A stretch of DNA of 64,000 nucleotides from Corynebacterium falsenii (GTDB lineage: Bacteria > Actinomycetota > Actinomycetes > Mycobacteriales > Mycobacteriaceae), in contig NZ_CP083646.1 in the NCBI RefSeq assembly GCF_020099275.1, positions 1,798,001-1,862,000 of the forward strand. The letters are read 5' to 3'. A program made the position numbers and the translations under genes. Positions 1 to 8,543 of this stretch are shown one piece after another. Numbering within the stretch: position 1 is the first letter of the stretch; each line of letters starts with the position of its first letter. The notes beneath the pieces are model-generated. The model made no database searches and was not told where the DNA came from. It saw nothing but the letters and a program-made list of their open reading frames with translations.

Positions 1-302
1 TTGTACTCGAGGCTGCCTTCGGCGTCGATAAAGTCAAGATCGCAGCACCCCGCACCGGCAGCCGCGGCAGGACATTGCCCCGGCACACGGTGGCGGCTGG
101 GGCGTTCCACGCTGACCACCTTTGCGGTTCGGAATTTTTTCGACGCCGCGACGGGAGCATCATCACACGCGATCGTGACGCGTTTTTCACCCGGCACTCC
201 CCCGCGGACGAACACGACCTGCCCATCGATCCGGGCGATGACCGAACCACCATGTGCTGGGTTGCCGAGATCGACCACGGCGGTGTCATCGTTGCTAGCC
301 AT
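1..302 (-). CDS. TRAM-domain class I SAM-dependent RNA methyltransferase (TrmA/RlmD-like), N-terminal part
   Basis: Only the first 100 codons are inside the window; the gene runs off the left edge. The ATG is at 300-302. The protein opens with a TRAM-like beta-barrel stretch (ARIDGQVVFVRGGVPGEKR, about residues 21-39), the RNA-binding module of TrmA/RumA uracil-5 methyltransferases. Near residue 76 it reaches a cysteine group (CPAAAAGAGCCDLDF) that matches the position of the iron-sulphur cysteines in this family. The catalytic methyltransferase domain would lie outside. It is the last gene of a minus-strand row after dut, DUF3710 and DUF3159, 44 bp behind DUF3159, which matches the C. glutamicum order. 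Whether the target is tRNA or rRNA cannot be told from this part. Confidence 0.8.
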   Translation of the reverse strand, partial: MASNDDTAVVDLGNPAHGGSVIARIDGQVVFVRGGVPGEKRVTIACDDAPVAASKKFRTAKVVSVERPSRHRVPGQCPAAAAGAGCCDLDFIDAEGSLEY

Positions 303-346
303 ATCTGCTCCTCATTCGATGGTGGTGTGGGACCTCGATCTGCGCC

Positions 347-1051
347 TTAAGTGTGGCGCCGCGAATCTGGGTGCTCGAGGGCCTCTTCCACCTGCTCGAG
401 CGGGCCGTCCTCGGCGACAGGCTCTGCAGCGTGGTGCTTGCCCTCTGCCTTGTTGGCGGCCTTAACCGCCCAGACGGTGACGAGCATCACGATGACGGTC
501 AGCGGCCAGCCCATGGCAATACGCGTGTAGCCGAGTGCGTTCGTGGCGTCCGAAGCGTACAGCCACTGCTGCACGCCGAAGCGGGCCAGGAACACCACGG
601 CCCAACTCAATGTGGCGATAGTGAATGCGCGGACGGCACGTTTATTCGTGCGCCACCGCTGGTCTTCGCCGTTGATGCCACGCCAAATAACGCCCACGAG
701 CGGCCACCGGACGAACACCGAGATGATGAACACGATGCCGGCGACGAGCGAGTACCAGATGCCGTAGGCGAAGTAGCCCTTCGCATCACCCATGAACCAG
801 GCGATGGCGGCGCAGATGGCCACGCCGAAGAATCCAGAGATGGCTGGCTGCAGATTCTCCTTGCGGACGAGCCGCCAGATGAGAATGAGCACGGCGACGC
901 CTAGCGCCGCGCCCAAGGCTGGTCCCAGTCCAAACTTGCTGTTGATGGGGACAAGGACAAGGACCGGAAGCGTGGAGGACACAAGCCCGGACAGCCCGCC
1001 CATCTGGTCGAGCAACGTGGGCTGCTCGGAGTTGTTCTTGTGGTCGTGCAC
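347..1051 (-). CDS. DUF3159 family integral membrane protein
   Basis: A 234-residue protein of the actinobacterial DUF3159 family. After a short polar N-terminus there are about six hydrophobic segments, grouped at roughly residues 25-60, 70-115 and 145-195. Between them lies the conserved basic loop FVRWPLVGVIWRGINGEDQRWRTNKR. The tail is polar and acidic. It starts 8 bp after the DUF3710 stop, so the two are probably co-transcribed, with the RNA methyltransferase following. No biochemical function is known for the family. The neighbourhood (dut, DUF3710, RNA methyltransferase) is typical for it and supports the call. Confidence 0.85.
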   Translation of the reverse strand: MHDHKNNSEQPTLLDQMGGLSGLVSSTLPVLVLVPINSKFGLGPALGAALGVAVLILIWRLVRKENLQPAISGFFGVAICAAIAWFMGDAKGYFAYGIWYSLVAGIVFIISVFVRWPLVGVIWRGINGEDQRWRTNKRAVRAFTIATLSWAVVFLARFGVQQWLYASDATNALGYTRIAMGWPLTVIVMLVTVWAVKAANKAEGKHHAAEPVAEDGPLEQVEEALEHPDSRRHT

Positions 1052-1059
1052 CTGGTGTC

Positions 1060-1842
1060 TTAGCCGTTCTGCTCTGGGTTGGCCGAGGGGTTCTGCTGGC
1101 CCTGCTGTTCCTGCTGGGCGGCGAGCTCTGCCATCTGCTTTTGCAACTCCTCTGCCATAGCTTGCGGCATCTCAACCGGCAGCGGCGATCCTGCGGGGAT
1201 CGGGTCAGAACCTCGGTTGACGAAGGTCCGAGCCACGATTTCTCGGCCCATCTTGGCGAGGTCCTCGGCACTATCGCTCGGGCCGGCCAGCGTGACGCGC
1301 AGCATCCACCGCGGACCGGATGCACCGATGATCCGCATGGCGCCGTTGCCTGCCACCGCGGCGATCTCATCGCCCCAAGGACCCTGCTCCACCGTTGCGG
1401 TGAGGCCATCCTTGCCCATGCCCTCGATGATCTCTGGCACGGATTCTGCCCACAGGTCATCATTGCGGGGTGCAGCAAAAGCCACGGGAGTGACACGACC
1501 GTAGGGGGTAACGATGTGGATCATCTGCGGGCCCTGCGGGCCCATCTCCACCTGAACCTCACCCTCGTGTGGAACGGGCACCATCATCGATGCCAAATCG
1601 AGGCCACCCTTGGCAAAATCAGAGAAGTCGTACTCGCGGAAGTCCACTTCATCACCATCGAAGGGGCCGAACTCTCCGTTGATCGGGTCGTGCACCGGTT
1701 GTTGCGCTGCAGCTCCAGCACCAGCGTCTGCGGAGGCGGCGGTTGCCTGCTGTACCTGCTGGCTTTCCTGAACCGTTTCCTGAGCCGACTGTGCCTGCGG
1801 TTGGTCTGGTGTGGGCTCGTTCTTCTTCTTGCGTCCGAACAT
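1060..1842 (-). CDS. DUF3710 family protein
   Basis: A 260-residue cytoplasmic protein matching the actinobacterial DUF3710 family by content and position. It begins with a basic patch (FGRKKKNE) and a Gln/Ala-rich low-complexity stretch (residues 13-50). The conserved core follows: GPFDGDEVDFREYDFSDFA, then a beta-rich domain with GPWGDEI and the RWMLRVTLAGPS element. The last 40 residues are again Gln-rich. It lies about 180 bp downstream of dut and 8 bp upstream of DUF3159 on the same strand. No function is established for the family. The Gln-rich ends are probably disordered. Confidence 0.85.
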   Translation of the reverse strand: MFGRKKKNEPTPDQPQAQSAQETVQESQQVQQATAASADAGAGAAAQQPVHDPINGEFGPFDGDEVDFREYDFSDFAKGGLDLASMMVPVPHEGEVQVEMGPQGPQMIHIVTPYGRVTPVAFAAPRNDDLWAESVPEIIEGMGKDGLTATVEQGPWGDEIAAVAGNGAMRIIGASGPRWMLRVTLAGPSDSAEDLAKMGREIVARTFVNRGSDPIPAGSPLPVEMPQAMAEELQKQMAELAAQQEQQGQQNPSANPEQNG

Positions 1843-2024
1843 GGTGTTCTCGCCTACCTTTGTTGTAGCTAATTGTTGTGAGTGGCTTTTGTACTGTTAC
1901 AGCTCTACCTATCGAGCCTAGCGGTCGTGAACCATCGAATGCTTTCTAGCGTTCACTGATTGCCCGTCAGCTCCCGCCAGAGCCCGTTGGCGGTTGAAAC
2001 GTGCAGCGTCAACCCCTACGGCCC

Positions 2025-2483
2025 CTAAGCCCCTGTGGATCCGTATCCCCCGGCGCCGCGGACCGTTTCGCCCAGATCGGCAACGTCGGTGACTTCCTCC
2101 ACGTCGCAAAGACTGACCTGCTGGATCACGAGCTGGGCGATGCGGTCGCCGCGGTGCAGGGTGATGGGCTGGTCGGGATCGAGGTTGATCAGACACACTT
2201 TGACTTCGCCGCGGTAATCGGCGTCGATCGTTCCGGGAGTGTTGACGATCGACAGGCCGTGGCGCAGAGCCAGACCACTGCGCGGATGGATGAGGCCCAC
2301 TGTGCCCGCCGGCAGAGCCATGGCGATTCCGGTCGGAACCAACGCCCTGCGCCCGGGCTGCAGCTCAACGTCCTCGCTGGTGTAGAGGTCGATGCCCGCA
2401 TCGGTTGGGTGCGCGCGGCTGGGCAGCGGCAGATCTTTGTCGAGCCGGACAATCTTCACCGGCTGTTCTGCGTTGTCAGTCAT
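2025..2483 (-). CDS. dut: Deoxyuridine 5'-triphosphate nucleotidohydrolase (dUTPase)
   Basis: Hydrolyses dUTP to dUMP and pyrophosphate, keeping uracil out of DNA and feeding thymidylate synthesis (ThyX is encoded near 61 kb in this window). All five trimeric dUTPase motifs are present in its 152 residues: motif 1 [10 protein letters not shown] (24-33), motif 2 PRSGLA (67-72), motif 3 [11 protein letters not shown] (84-94), motif 4 [10 protein letters not shown] (111-120) and C-terminal motif 5 GAGGYGSTG (143-151). Motif 5 usually has Phe where Tyr is seen here, which is a mild change. The length is normal for the family. It is the first gene of the minus-strand row at the left edge and is divergent from DUF3093 across about 160 bp. 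Confidence 0.97.
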   Translation of the reverse strand: MTDNAEQPVKIVRLDKDLPLPSRAHPTDAGIDLYTSEDVELQPGRRALVPTGIAMALPAGTVGLIHPRSGLALRHGLSIVNTPGTIDADYRGEVKVCLINLDPDQPITLHRGDRIAQLVIQQVSLCDVEEVTDVADLGETVRGAGGYGSTGA

Positions 2484-2644
2484 AGGTCACTACTGTACAA
2501 GTTCCGCCGATCGGCTCCACCCGAAGCAAGTACCTGAAGCAACTACCCAGAGCGAGCACCCGAGAGTTGGAAACCGCGCGCCAGTCGATAAACTAGCGAG
2601 AGTTAGGTTCATTCCAACCCCACTTCCAACCCAGAGGAGTTCCA

Positions 2645-3139
2645 GTGTCATCTGAGTCGCCAGCAGCGACGGGACGCACGGTGTTGTACTCGGAGCGTCA
2701 ACGAGTGCCCTTGACCTGGTGGCTGGGAGCCGCTCTTGTGGTCGCGCTGATCTCCTGGCAGGCACAAATGGGCCGCCCGACCTGGGTCATGTACGTGGCT
2801 GCCGTAATCTGCAGCGCCATCGCTATCTGGGCGATGCTGGCGTTGTCCCGCACCACGGTGGAGGTTGTTAAGGAGCCGGATGGAACGGTGTGGCTGCATG
2901 TGGGTCCGGCATCGCTACCGGCTGATGTGGTGAGCCGGAGCCTAGTCATTCCCCCCACTGCCAAGCAGGCCGCCATGGGCCGTCAGCTCGATCCGGCAGC
3001 GTATGTGGTGCATAAGGCGTGGATCCCCACAATGGCGATGATCGTTCTCGACGACCCGGATGATCCCACGCCGTACTGGCTGATCTCCTCGAAGGAGCCA
3101 CGCGAACTCCTCGAGGCACTCGGGCGGCCGATCTACTGA
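2645..3139 (+). CDS. DUF3093 domain membrane protein
   Basis: A 164-residue protein of the actinobacterial DUF3093 family. Two hydrophobic helices (about residues 23-40 and 46-68) are followed by a cytoplasmic beta-rich domain ending in PYWLISSKEPRELLEALGRPI, typical for the family. The GTG start at 2645 is preceded by AGAGGAG about 6 nt upstream, which decides the start. It is divergent from dut and convergent with DUF4193, with a compact hairpin between the stops. Function unknown. Confidence 0.85.
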   Translation: MSSESPAATGRTVLYSERQRVPLTWWLGAALVVALISWQAQMGRPTWVMYVAAVICSAIAIWAMLALSRTTVEVVKEPDGTVWLHVGPASLPADVVSRSLVIPPTAKQAAMGRQLDPAAYVVHKAWIPTMAMIVLDDPDDPTPYWLISSKEPRELLEALGRPIY

Positions 3140-3156
3140 TCCGAGTTGCGGATCAG
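3136..3156. terminator. Compact hairpin between convergent DUF3093 and DUF4193 genes
   Basis: A perfect 8-bp inverted repeat, CTGATCCG and CGGATCAG, is separated by the 5-nt loop AGTTG. It includes the DUF3093 stop codon and ends 4 nt before the DUF4193 stop. No strong U-tract follows on either side, so efficient termination is inferred from position rather than seen. Confidence 0.55.
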
Positions 3157-3159
3157 CTC

Positions 3160-3456
3160 TTATGCGCAGTCAACGCACACGTATTCATCGCCATTGACCT
3201 CGGCGATGCGGCTGCGGTGTTGAACCAGGAAGCACACGCTGCACGTGAATTCGTCCTGCTGGCGGGGAATGACGGTTCCCGACAGTTCCTCACCGGACAG
3301 GTCCGCCATGGGGACGTCGAACGGCTCAACAATTTCCCCGTCATCGGTGTCGTCGACGGCGGGCTCGGCCTTCTCAGCGGCCTTCAGTCCCTCGAGCGAG
3401 TCGGTTTCAACCTCGTCTTCAGCGCGGCGGCGAGGGGCGTCGTAATCGGTGGCCAC
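3160..3456 (-). CDS. DUF4193 family zinc-ribbon-like protein
   Basis: A 98-residue protein of the DUF4193 family. The N-terminus MATDYDAPRRR and the acidic centre are characteristic. The C-terminus carries two Cys pairs, CSVC (about 71-74) and CVDC (94-97), spaced like a small zinc ribbon. It ends at the second pair plus one Ala. It is convergent with DUF3093, as in other corynebacteria. Zinc binding is inferred from the Cys pairs; the cellular role is unknown. Confidence 0.85.
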   Translation of the reverse strand: MATDYDAPRRRAEDEVETDSLEGLKAAEKAEPAVDDTDDGEIVEPFDVPMADLSGEELSGTVIPRQQDEFTCSVCFLVQHRSRIAEVNGDEYVCVDCA

Positions 3457-3602
3457 GGTAGTCCTCCTTCGAAGGTGACCGGTTCACACATGCCCTCGAG
3501 CCGGAAAACTCCCGAAACTCCGAGGACGTGGTGATGTGTAATTCGTCGTTCGCGGATCGTAGAGCACTAGTTCCGGTCTTGTCACCTCCAACTCGGACTT
3601 TG

Positions 3603-4604
3603 TTATGAAACGGGGTACAGGGCTCCCCCCGTTGTATGCCGATCAAGGAGCTGCCCAAGCCCCGCGAAAACGTCCGGTTTTGCGGCCATGACCTGCAATC
3701 CTTCGCTGCTTTGCACCGTCAGATTCGGCATGAGAACCATCGCCCCCGCTCGCGCCGCAATGAGCACACCTGCAGCATGATCCCACGGCCCTAAACCATG
3801 CTCGTAATACGCATCGACTTCGCCGCTGGCCACGTGGCACAGATCAAGCGCGGCAGAGCCCATTCGCCGGATATCCCGGACCTTGCCCAGCACATGGGTG
3901 AGCAGCTCCGCCTGCGCCTCACGCCGCGGTGCCAGGTAAGCAAAGCCGGTCGCCACCAACGCCGTCGCCAGGGCGTCGGTACTCCCCTGGTCGGCATCTG
4001 AGCCCCCGGCTGATTCGCCGTCGACTGCGTCCGTTGCGACCGCTGCCTCCGTTGCCCCTGTCGCCTCCGCCGCATCCTGGCTGATGCGCAGCACCGTCTC
4101 GGTCTGCCCAATGATCTTCCGAGCGGGCCCGCCCAGGTGGGCAACGTAGCTCGTCTCGTGCGCCACGTCGATCACGGCAGCCGCAACGGGCAATCCGTCG
4201 ACCGTCGCCGCGATGCTCACTGCATAGGCCGGCACCCCGTACATGAAGTTCACGGTGCCATCGATCGGGTCGACCACCCACATCACCCGATCAGCAGAGC
4301 TATCGTCCTGGTCTTCTCCCCCACCTTCTTCTTCGCCCAGCACCGTGGACCCCGGCAGCTCCTCAAGCAGCCGACGCCGAATCAGACGCTCACTCGCCTG
4401 ATCCACCTCAGTGACCGGATCGACCGCCGACGACTTCGTCGCCGCAGCGTGCACCGCACCCGCGGCATCGGCCTTGTCCGCGCGCATCGTCCGCACGAGC
4501 TCGGCCGCTTCCAGCCCCACCGTCAACGCGATACTTTCTAGCTGTGCTGGCGTGCTTGTTCCCGGTTGATCCTCCTTTGTTGCCTCTATCCTCGACGCCA
4601 CCAT
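3603..4604 (-). CDS. suhB: Inositol monophosphatase family protein (SuhB-like)
   Basis: A Mg-dependent sugar-phosphate phosphatase of the IMPase fold. Numbered from the ATG at 4602-4604, the metal-site motifs are GEEE (about 90-93), DPIDGTVNF (112-120) and WDHAAG (274-279), so all catalytic elements are kept. The start is uncertain. The frame stays open upstream, and an ATG at 4767-4769 with a G-run before it would add 55 low-complexity residues. I chose 4604 because family similarity begins just after it and it leaves room for promoters towards divergent ppgK. Residues about 175-211 form an Ala/Thr/Asp/Gly-rich insertion not expected in the fold. Substrate (inositol phosphate, histidinol phosphate or other) cannot be decided. 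Confidence 0.85.
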   Translation of the reverse strand: MVASRIEATKEDQPGTSTPAQLESIALTVGLEAAELVRTMRADKADAAGAVHAAATKSSAVDPVTEVDQASERLIRRRLLEELPGSTVLGEEEGGGEDQDDSSADRVMWVVDPIDGTVNFMYGVPAYAVSIAATVDGLPVAAAVIDVAHETSYVAHLGGPARKIIGQTETVLRISQDAAEATGATEAAVATDAVDGESAGGSDADQGSTDALATALVATGFAYLAPRREAQAELLTHVLGKVRDIRRMGSAALDLCHVASGEVDAYYEHGLGPWDHAAGVLIAARAGAMVLMPNLTVQSSEGLQVMAAKPDVFAGLGQLLDRHTTGGALYPVS

Positions 4605-4885
4605 GCGCCCATTCGTACAGTTCCCATCGAGGACCCACCATGACCCCCTGGCCACGGCGCCAACGGTGTCTGCGGAACCGCCGTGCCCGCTAGATCCGGA
4701 AGCGGAGACGGAAGATGTTCCAGAGGGGACTGCGTGTGGAGACGAATCTTGCGACGAGGAATGAGTCATGCCCCCAGCATGGCACCATTTGCCATAACTT
4801 CCCACCGCCATCTCTTCGGCCAACTTTCCGGACTTCTTAGGGACGCGCGCGACCACCCAACGCATCGCAATAGTTTGCCGGTATC

Positions 4886-5734
4886 ATGACCACCATGACC
4901 GACCACGATCAGACGCACACTGCCCCTACCAGTTCCGCCCCTGCTGCCGAATCGGCTTCGGCGTCGAGTAAAGCTACCGACCGCAACCTCGGTTTCGGTG
5001 TCGACATTGGCGGATCCGGGATCAAGGGAGCTGTGGTGGATCTGGATACCGGCGAACTGGTCACGGAGCGGTTCAAGATCCTCACCCCGAAGCCCTCCAC
5101 GCCTGATGCCGTGGCGGATGTGGTGCGCCAACTTATGGAGATGGCCGACTGGGATGGCTCCGTCGGCATTACTGTGCCCGCCGTGGTGAAAAACCAGGTG
5201 GCACGTTCGGCGGCGAACATTGACAAGTCGTGGATCGACACGGACCTGCAGGAGCTGTTCCGTCGGCACCTCGGCGAGCGCGACATCGCGGTGCTCAACG
5301 ATGCCGACGCGGCTGGCATCGCCGAGGTTCAGCTGGGTGATCCCCGCGCCAAGCAGGGCTCGGTCATGATGCTGACCTTCGGCACGGGCATTGGCTCGGC
5401 CATGCTCAACGACGGCCACCTGTTCCCCAACTCCGAGCTTGGGCACCTGCACTACTCCAAGAAGGGCGACGTGGAATGGTATGCCAGCTCGGCGGCAAAG
5501 GATCGCGAGGAGCTGTCCTACAAGGAATGGGCCGCCCGCGTGGACGAGGTGCTTCACATGTACGGCGAGCTGTTCAGCCCGCAGATTTACATCGTGGGCG
5601 GCGGCATTTCCCGCAAGGCCGAGAAGTGGGTTCCTCGCCTGACTGTGGAGCAGGAAGTCATCCCCGCCAAGCTGCGTAACCAGGCTGGCATTATCGGTGC
5701 GGCGCTGGCCGTGCGCGATGGAGTAAAGCCCTAG
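4886..5734 (+). CDS. ppgK: Polyphosphate glucokinase
   Basis: Phosphorylates glucose to glucose 6-phosphate using polyphosphate (and usually ATP), giving a PTS-independent entry of glucose into metabolism. The 282-residue ROK-fold protein has a Ser/Ala-rich leader of about 33 residues. Then come the phosphate-binding loop [16 protein letters not shown] (38-53), [11 protein letters not shown] in the middle, and [21 protein letters not shown], a signature of actinobacterial polyphosphate glucokinases. A second ATG lies three codons in. It sits between suhB (divergent) and sigA, the order known from C. glutamicum. Because the PTS block near sugR is missing from this locus, this enzyme may matter more for glucose use here (inference). 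Confidence 0.95.
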   Translation: MTTMTDHDQTHTAPTSSAPAAESASASSKATDRNLGFGVDIGGSGIKGAVVDLDTGELVTERFKILTPKPSTPDAVADVVRQLMEMADWDGSVGITVPAVVKNQVARSAANIDKSWIDTDLQELFRRHLGERDIAVLNDADAAGIAEVQLGDPRAKQGSVMMLTFGTGIGSAMLNDGHLFPNSELGHLHYSKKGDVEWYASSAAKDREELSYKEWAARVDEVLHMYGELFSPQIYIVGGGISRKAEKWVPRLTVEQEVIPAKLRNQAGIIGAALAVRDGVKP

Positions 5735-5792
5735 TGCGCCACGTTTATGTGGTTAACCAAATCTCTTAACCTACCAACAAACCCCCACTTTG

Positions 5793-5823
5793 GGAACAAG
5801 TTTGCTGCATTGTGGGTTATAAT
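5793..5823 (+). promoter_or_regulatory. Candidate dual promoter of sigA: SigH-like element overlapping a SigA-type -10
   Basis: GGGAAC (GGAA at 5793-5796) is followed after 19 nt by GTT at 5816-5818, which fits the GGAA-N18-20-GTT form of corynebacterial SigH promoters. A perfect TATAAT (5818-5823) overlaps the GTT and could serve the housekeeping sigma factor. It lies about 155 bp upstream of the sigA start codon. The same GGGAACAA context and 19-nt spacing occur before sigB and clgR. Confidence 0.5.
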
Positions 5824-5975
5824 GGGCGGTCGATTACCGCGAACGCGGGTTTTACACCTTCCCGACGTGCAAAGAGTGGCTGCGACCGTACCTCTGGTCA
5901 GCAGGACTTGATCTTAGGGCAGAACTGCTGAGCCGGTTCTGAAATGCACTGTGTACAACGAGTGAAAGGGCTTCA

Positions 5976-7853
5976 GTGGCAGCGAAAGATTCGAACGCCA
6001 ACAGCGAAACCTCCGAGGGCACTGGCGTGCGCAAGGTCGCCAAGAAGACCGCAGCACGCAAGGCCACTCGGAAGGTAGCCAAGAAGGCGACTTCGACGAA
6101 GCCAGCCTCATCACCATCCTCAACCAGCTCCGCCACCGCCAGCGAGACCGGCAGCGTGCCCGACAACCAGGACAGCTCTACCCCCGTCAAGAAGACGGCG
6201 GCGAAGAAGACCGCTGCCAAGAAGACCACTGCTCGGAAGACCGCAGCAAAGAAAACTGCGGCAAAGAAAACCACGGCGAAGCGCACGGCTGCAAAGAAGG
6301 CAACTGCTGCCCAAGCAACGGCCTCCGACGCTGCTGAGACCGCAGCAACGTCTTCGGAAAATTCCTCCGTAGAGTCGTCAACGAAGTCCACTGCGAAGAA
6401 GACTGCTGCCAAGAAGACCGCAGCGAAAAAGGCAACGGCTAAGAAGGCTGCTGCCAAGAAGACGGCTGCTAAAAAAACGTCCGCGAAGAAGACCACTGCG
6501 AAGAAGGCCGGTCGCAAGAAGGCAACGTCGGCCGCTTCTGCTGGGAAGGGCACCGACGAGGATGAGATCGTAGAGACCCCCGATGCCACCACTGGCGTTG
6601 CTGCGAACGGCGGTTCGGCATCGGGCAAGGTCAACGACGTCATCGATGCGGACGATCCCGCAGACGATCTCGACAACGATGATGTCGACGTGGATGATGT
6701 CGACCCGGACTTCGACGACGAAGACTTGGACGACGACCTGGACGAGGACTTGGACGAGGACCTCGACGACGATCTGGATGACGATCTCGAAGATGACGAG
6801 ATCGACGAGTCCGATGATGACGACGATGAGGACGACTCTGACAGCGATTCCGACGAACAAGACGGCAGTTTCGTGTGGGATGAAGACGAGTCCGCTGCCC
6901 TGCGCCAGGCGCGCAAGGACGCTGAGCTCACCGCATCCGCAGACTCGGTGCGCGCGTACCTGAAGCAGATCGGCAAGGTCGCCCTGCTCAACGCCGAGCA
7001 GGAGGTCTCCCTCGCCAAGCGCGTGGAGGCTGGCCTCTACGCACAGTACCGCCTCCAGGAGATCAAGGAGTCGGGTGAGAAGCTCTCCCCGATGAACCGT
7101 CGAGATCTCCGAGAGATCGAGCGCGACGGTCGCCGTGCGAAGAACCACTTGCTGGAGGCCAACCTCCGTCTCGTAGTGAGCTTGGCCAAGCGCTACACCG
7201 GCCGCGGCATGGCCTTCCTTGATCTCATTCAGGAAGGCAACCTGGGCCTCATCCGCGCCGTGGAAAAGTTCGACTACGTCAAGGGCTACAAGTTCTCCAC
7301 CTATGCCACGTGGTGGATCCGCCAGGCGATCACCCGTGCCATGGCTGACCAGGCTCGTACCATCCGCATCCCCGTGCACATGGTGGAGGTCATCAACAAG
7401 CTCGGTCGTATCCAGCGCGAGCTGCTCCAGGATCTTGGCCGCGAGCCCACCCCGGAGGAGCTGGCCCGCGAGATGGACATCACCGTGGACAAGGTGCTGG
7501 AGATCCAGCAGTATGCCCGCGAGCCAATCTCCCTGGATCAGACCATCGGCGACGAAGGCGACAGCCAGCTGGGCGACTTCATCGAGGATTCCGAGGCCGT
7601 TGTGGCCGTGGATGCCGTTTCCTTTACGCTGCTGCAGGATCAGCTCCAGGATGTGCTGCACACCCTATCCGACCGTGAGGCAGGCGTGGTGAAGCTGCGC
7701 TTCGGCCTCACCGACGGTATGCCGAGGACTTTAGACGAAATTGGTCAGGTCTACGGCGTTACCCGCGAGCGTATCCGCCAGATCGAGTCGAAGACAATGT
7801 CCAAGCTGCGCCACCCGTCCCGTTCCCAGGTGCTGCGCGACTACTTGGACTAG
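5976..7853 (+). CDS. sigA: Primary RNA polymerase sigma factor SigA
   Basis: The housekeeping sigma-70 factor. The conserved part spans about residues 321-625: region 1.2 ([18 protein letters not shown]), region 2 with [36 protein letters not shown] and the -10 reader [17 protein letters not shown], region 3, and region 4 with [11 protein letters not shown]. The first 320 residues are unusual. Three Lys/Ala blocks of the AAKKT type (about 20-38, 71-108, 139-182) resemble histone H1-like tails, and are followed by an acidic Asp/Glu run (about 222-298). I recall C. glutamicum SigA as roughly 500 residues, so this is a large extension. The GTG start at 5976 has GAAAGG about 6 nt upstream. ppgK lies upstream on the same strand. 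Confidence 0.97.
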   Translation: MAAKDSNANSETSEGTGVRKVAKKTAARKATRKVAKKATSTKPASSPSSTSSATASETGSVPDNQDSSTPVKKTAAKKTAAKKTTARKTAAKKTAAKKTTAKRTAAKKATAAQATASDAAETAATSSENSSVESSTKSTAKKTAAKKTAAKKATAKKAAAKKTAAKKTSAKKTTAKKAGRKKATSAASAGKGTDEDEIVETPDATTGVAANGGSASGKVNDVIDADDPADDLDNDDVDVDDVDPDFDDEDLDDDLDEDLDEDLDDDLDDDLEDDEIDESDDDDDEDDSDSDSDEQDGSFVWDEDESAALRQARKDAELTASADSVRAYLKQIGKVALLNAEQEVSLAKRVEAGLYAQYRLQEIKESGEKLSPMNRRDLREIERDGRRAKNHLLEANLRLVVSLAKRYTGRGMAFLDLIQEGNLGLIRAVEKFDYVKGYKFSTYATWWIRQAITRAMADQARTIRIPVHMVEVINKLGRIQRELLQDLGREPTPEELAREMDITVDKVLEIQQYAREPISLDQTIGDEGDSQLGDFIEDSEAVVAVDAVSFTLLQDQLQDVLHTLSDREAGVVKLRFGLTDGMPRTLDEIGQVYGVTRERIRQIESKTMSKLRHPSRSQVLRDYLD

Positions 7854-7910
7854 TTGCCTAGGGGTCAACGTCACCGACTGAGGCAATAAACGCGGGCTCT
7901 GAGATATCCA

Positions 7911-7959
7911 AGAAAAAATGCAGCGGGCCCCAGGTCATGTCCCGACCTGGGGCCCGCTG
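7911..7959 (-). terminator. Intrinsic terminator of the DUF4190-like gene, also in the sigA convergent gap
   Basis: A perfect 16-bp GC-rich stem (7921-7936 with 7944-7959) has a 7-nt loop. On the minus strand it is followed by a T-rich run (complement of the A-run at 7913-7918), so it is a canonical rho-independent terminator for the leftward gene starting at 8402. For sigA the hairpin exists but lacks a U-tract. Confidence 0.85.
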
Positions 7960-8003
7960 GTCTATCGCTAAAAGATCAGCTGGTCTATCGCTAAAAGATC
8001 AGC
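7958..8003. repeat. Perfect 23-bp tandem duplication
   Basis: Positions 7958-7980 and 7981-8003 are identical (unit begins TGGTCTATCGC and ends AGATCAGC). The first copy shares two bases with the terminator stem. It lies 6 bp from the stop of the leftward gene and codes for nothing evident. A recent slippage or duplication event is likely. Confidence 0.9.
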
Positions 8004-8009
8004 GAACGC

Positions 8010-8402
8010 CTACTGCTGGTTATCCCGCACACACTGCTGGAATTCTTCGCCGCGCAGGCCATCGCAGCCCTGCACCGCACTCAAGCCAGCCTGCGTGAAG
8101 AAGATAGCGATCGCCATGGCGACGATGCTCAGGACCAGCCCACCGATGGCGTAGCTGCGCTGTGTACCGCGCCGGCTGGCCACCACCACGGCCGTCACGC
8201 CGACCACGATGCCCACCATCGCGACCACGATGCCGATGACCGCCATGATCGACGCCGGAATGCACAGAATGCCGACAATCAACGCCGCCAAACTCAACCC
8301 GGAGACTTTTTGCGGCGTGATGACCCGCCGAGCGTCCTCCCGAGCCTGGGAACGATCCAAGTCGGAATAATTACGGCCCGCGTTCTTACCGTTCCCTGCC
8401 AC
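8010..8402 (-). CDS. Small membrane protein, DUF4190-like
   Basis: A 130-residue protein with a basic, polar N-terminus (residues 1-32) followed by a long hydrophobic region. Two closely spaced helices (about 34-76) are separated from a third (about 85-110) by the short loop SRRGTQRSYAIGG. This pattern fits small DUF4190-type membrane proteins of actinobacteria. The C-terminus is short and carries two Cys (CDGLRGEEFQQC) that could form a disulphide outside the membrane. It ends in a strong terminator facing sigA. Function unknown; the family name is a moderate-confidence call from topology and motif style. Confidence 0.6.
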   Translation of the reverse strand: MAGNGKNAGRNYSDLDRSQAREDARRVITPQKVSGLSLAALIVGILCIPASIMAVIGIVVAMVGIVVGVTAVVVASRRGTQRSYAIGGLVLSIVAMAIAIFFTQAGLSAVQGCDGLRGEEFQQCVRDNQQ

Positions 8403-8543
8403 CTGCGCTACCTCGTCTTTCTTCAGTGTCTTTCTTTAGTCTCTCGCTGCACTTGTCGCGCGACGTTCCACATGGCTCAGCAGCGCGACTCAGGATGGGG
8501 ATTCCCCCGTCTACCCCGTTGATCTTAGCAATCAGCCGGGCGT

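Noticed and set aside
2603..2621. DtxR-like half-site TTAGGTT before the DUF3093 gene
   Set aside because: The right half does not match the DtxR palindrome TTAGGTTAGCCTAACCTAA; only seven bases agree. Not enough to call an operator.
4605..4865. Upstream extension of the suhB frame as real N-terminus
   Set aside because: The 87 extra residues are low-complexity with no family similarity and run into the ppgK promoter region. The start at 4769 cannot be fully excluded.
6160..6530. Repeat array within sigA that might look like a repeat element
   Set aside because: The repetition follows codons for Ala-Ala-Lys-Lys-Thr in frame, with varied codons and no constant spacer. It is a coding repeat, not a CRISPR or intergenic element.
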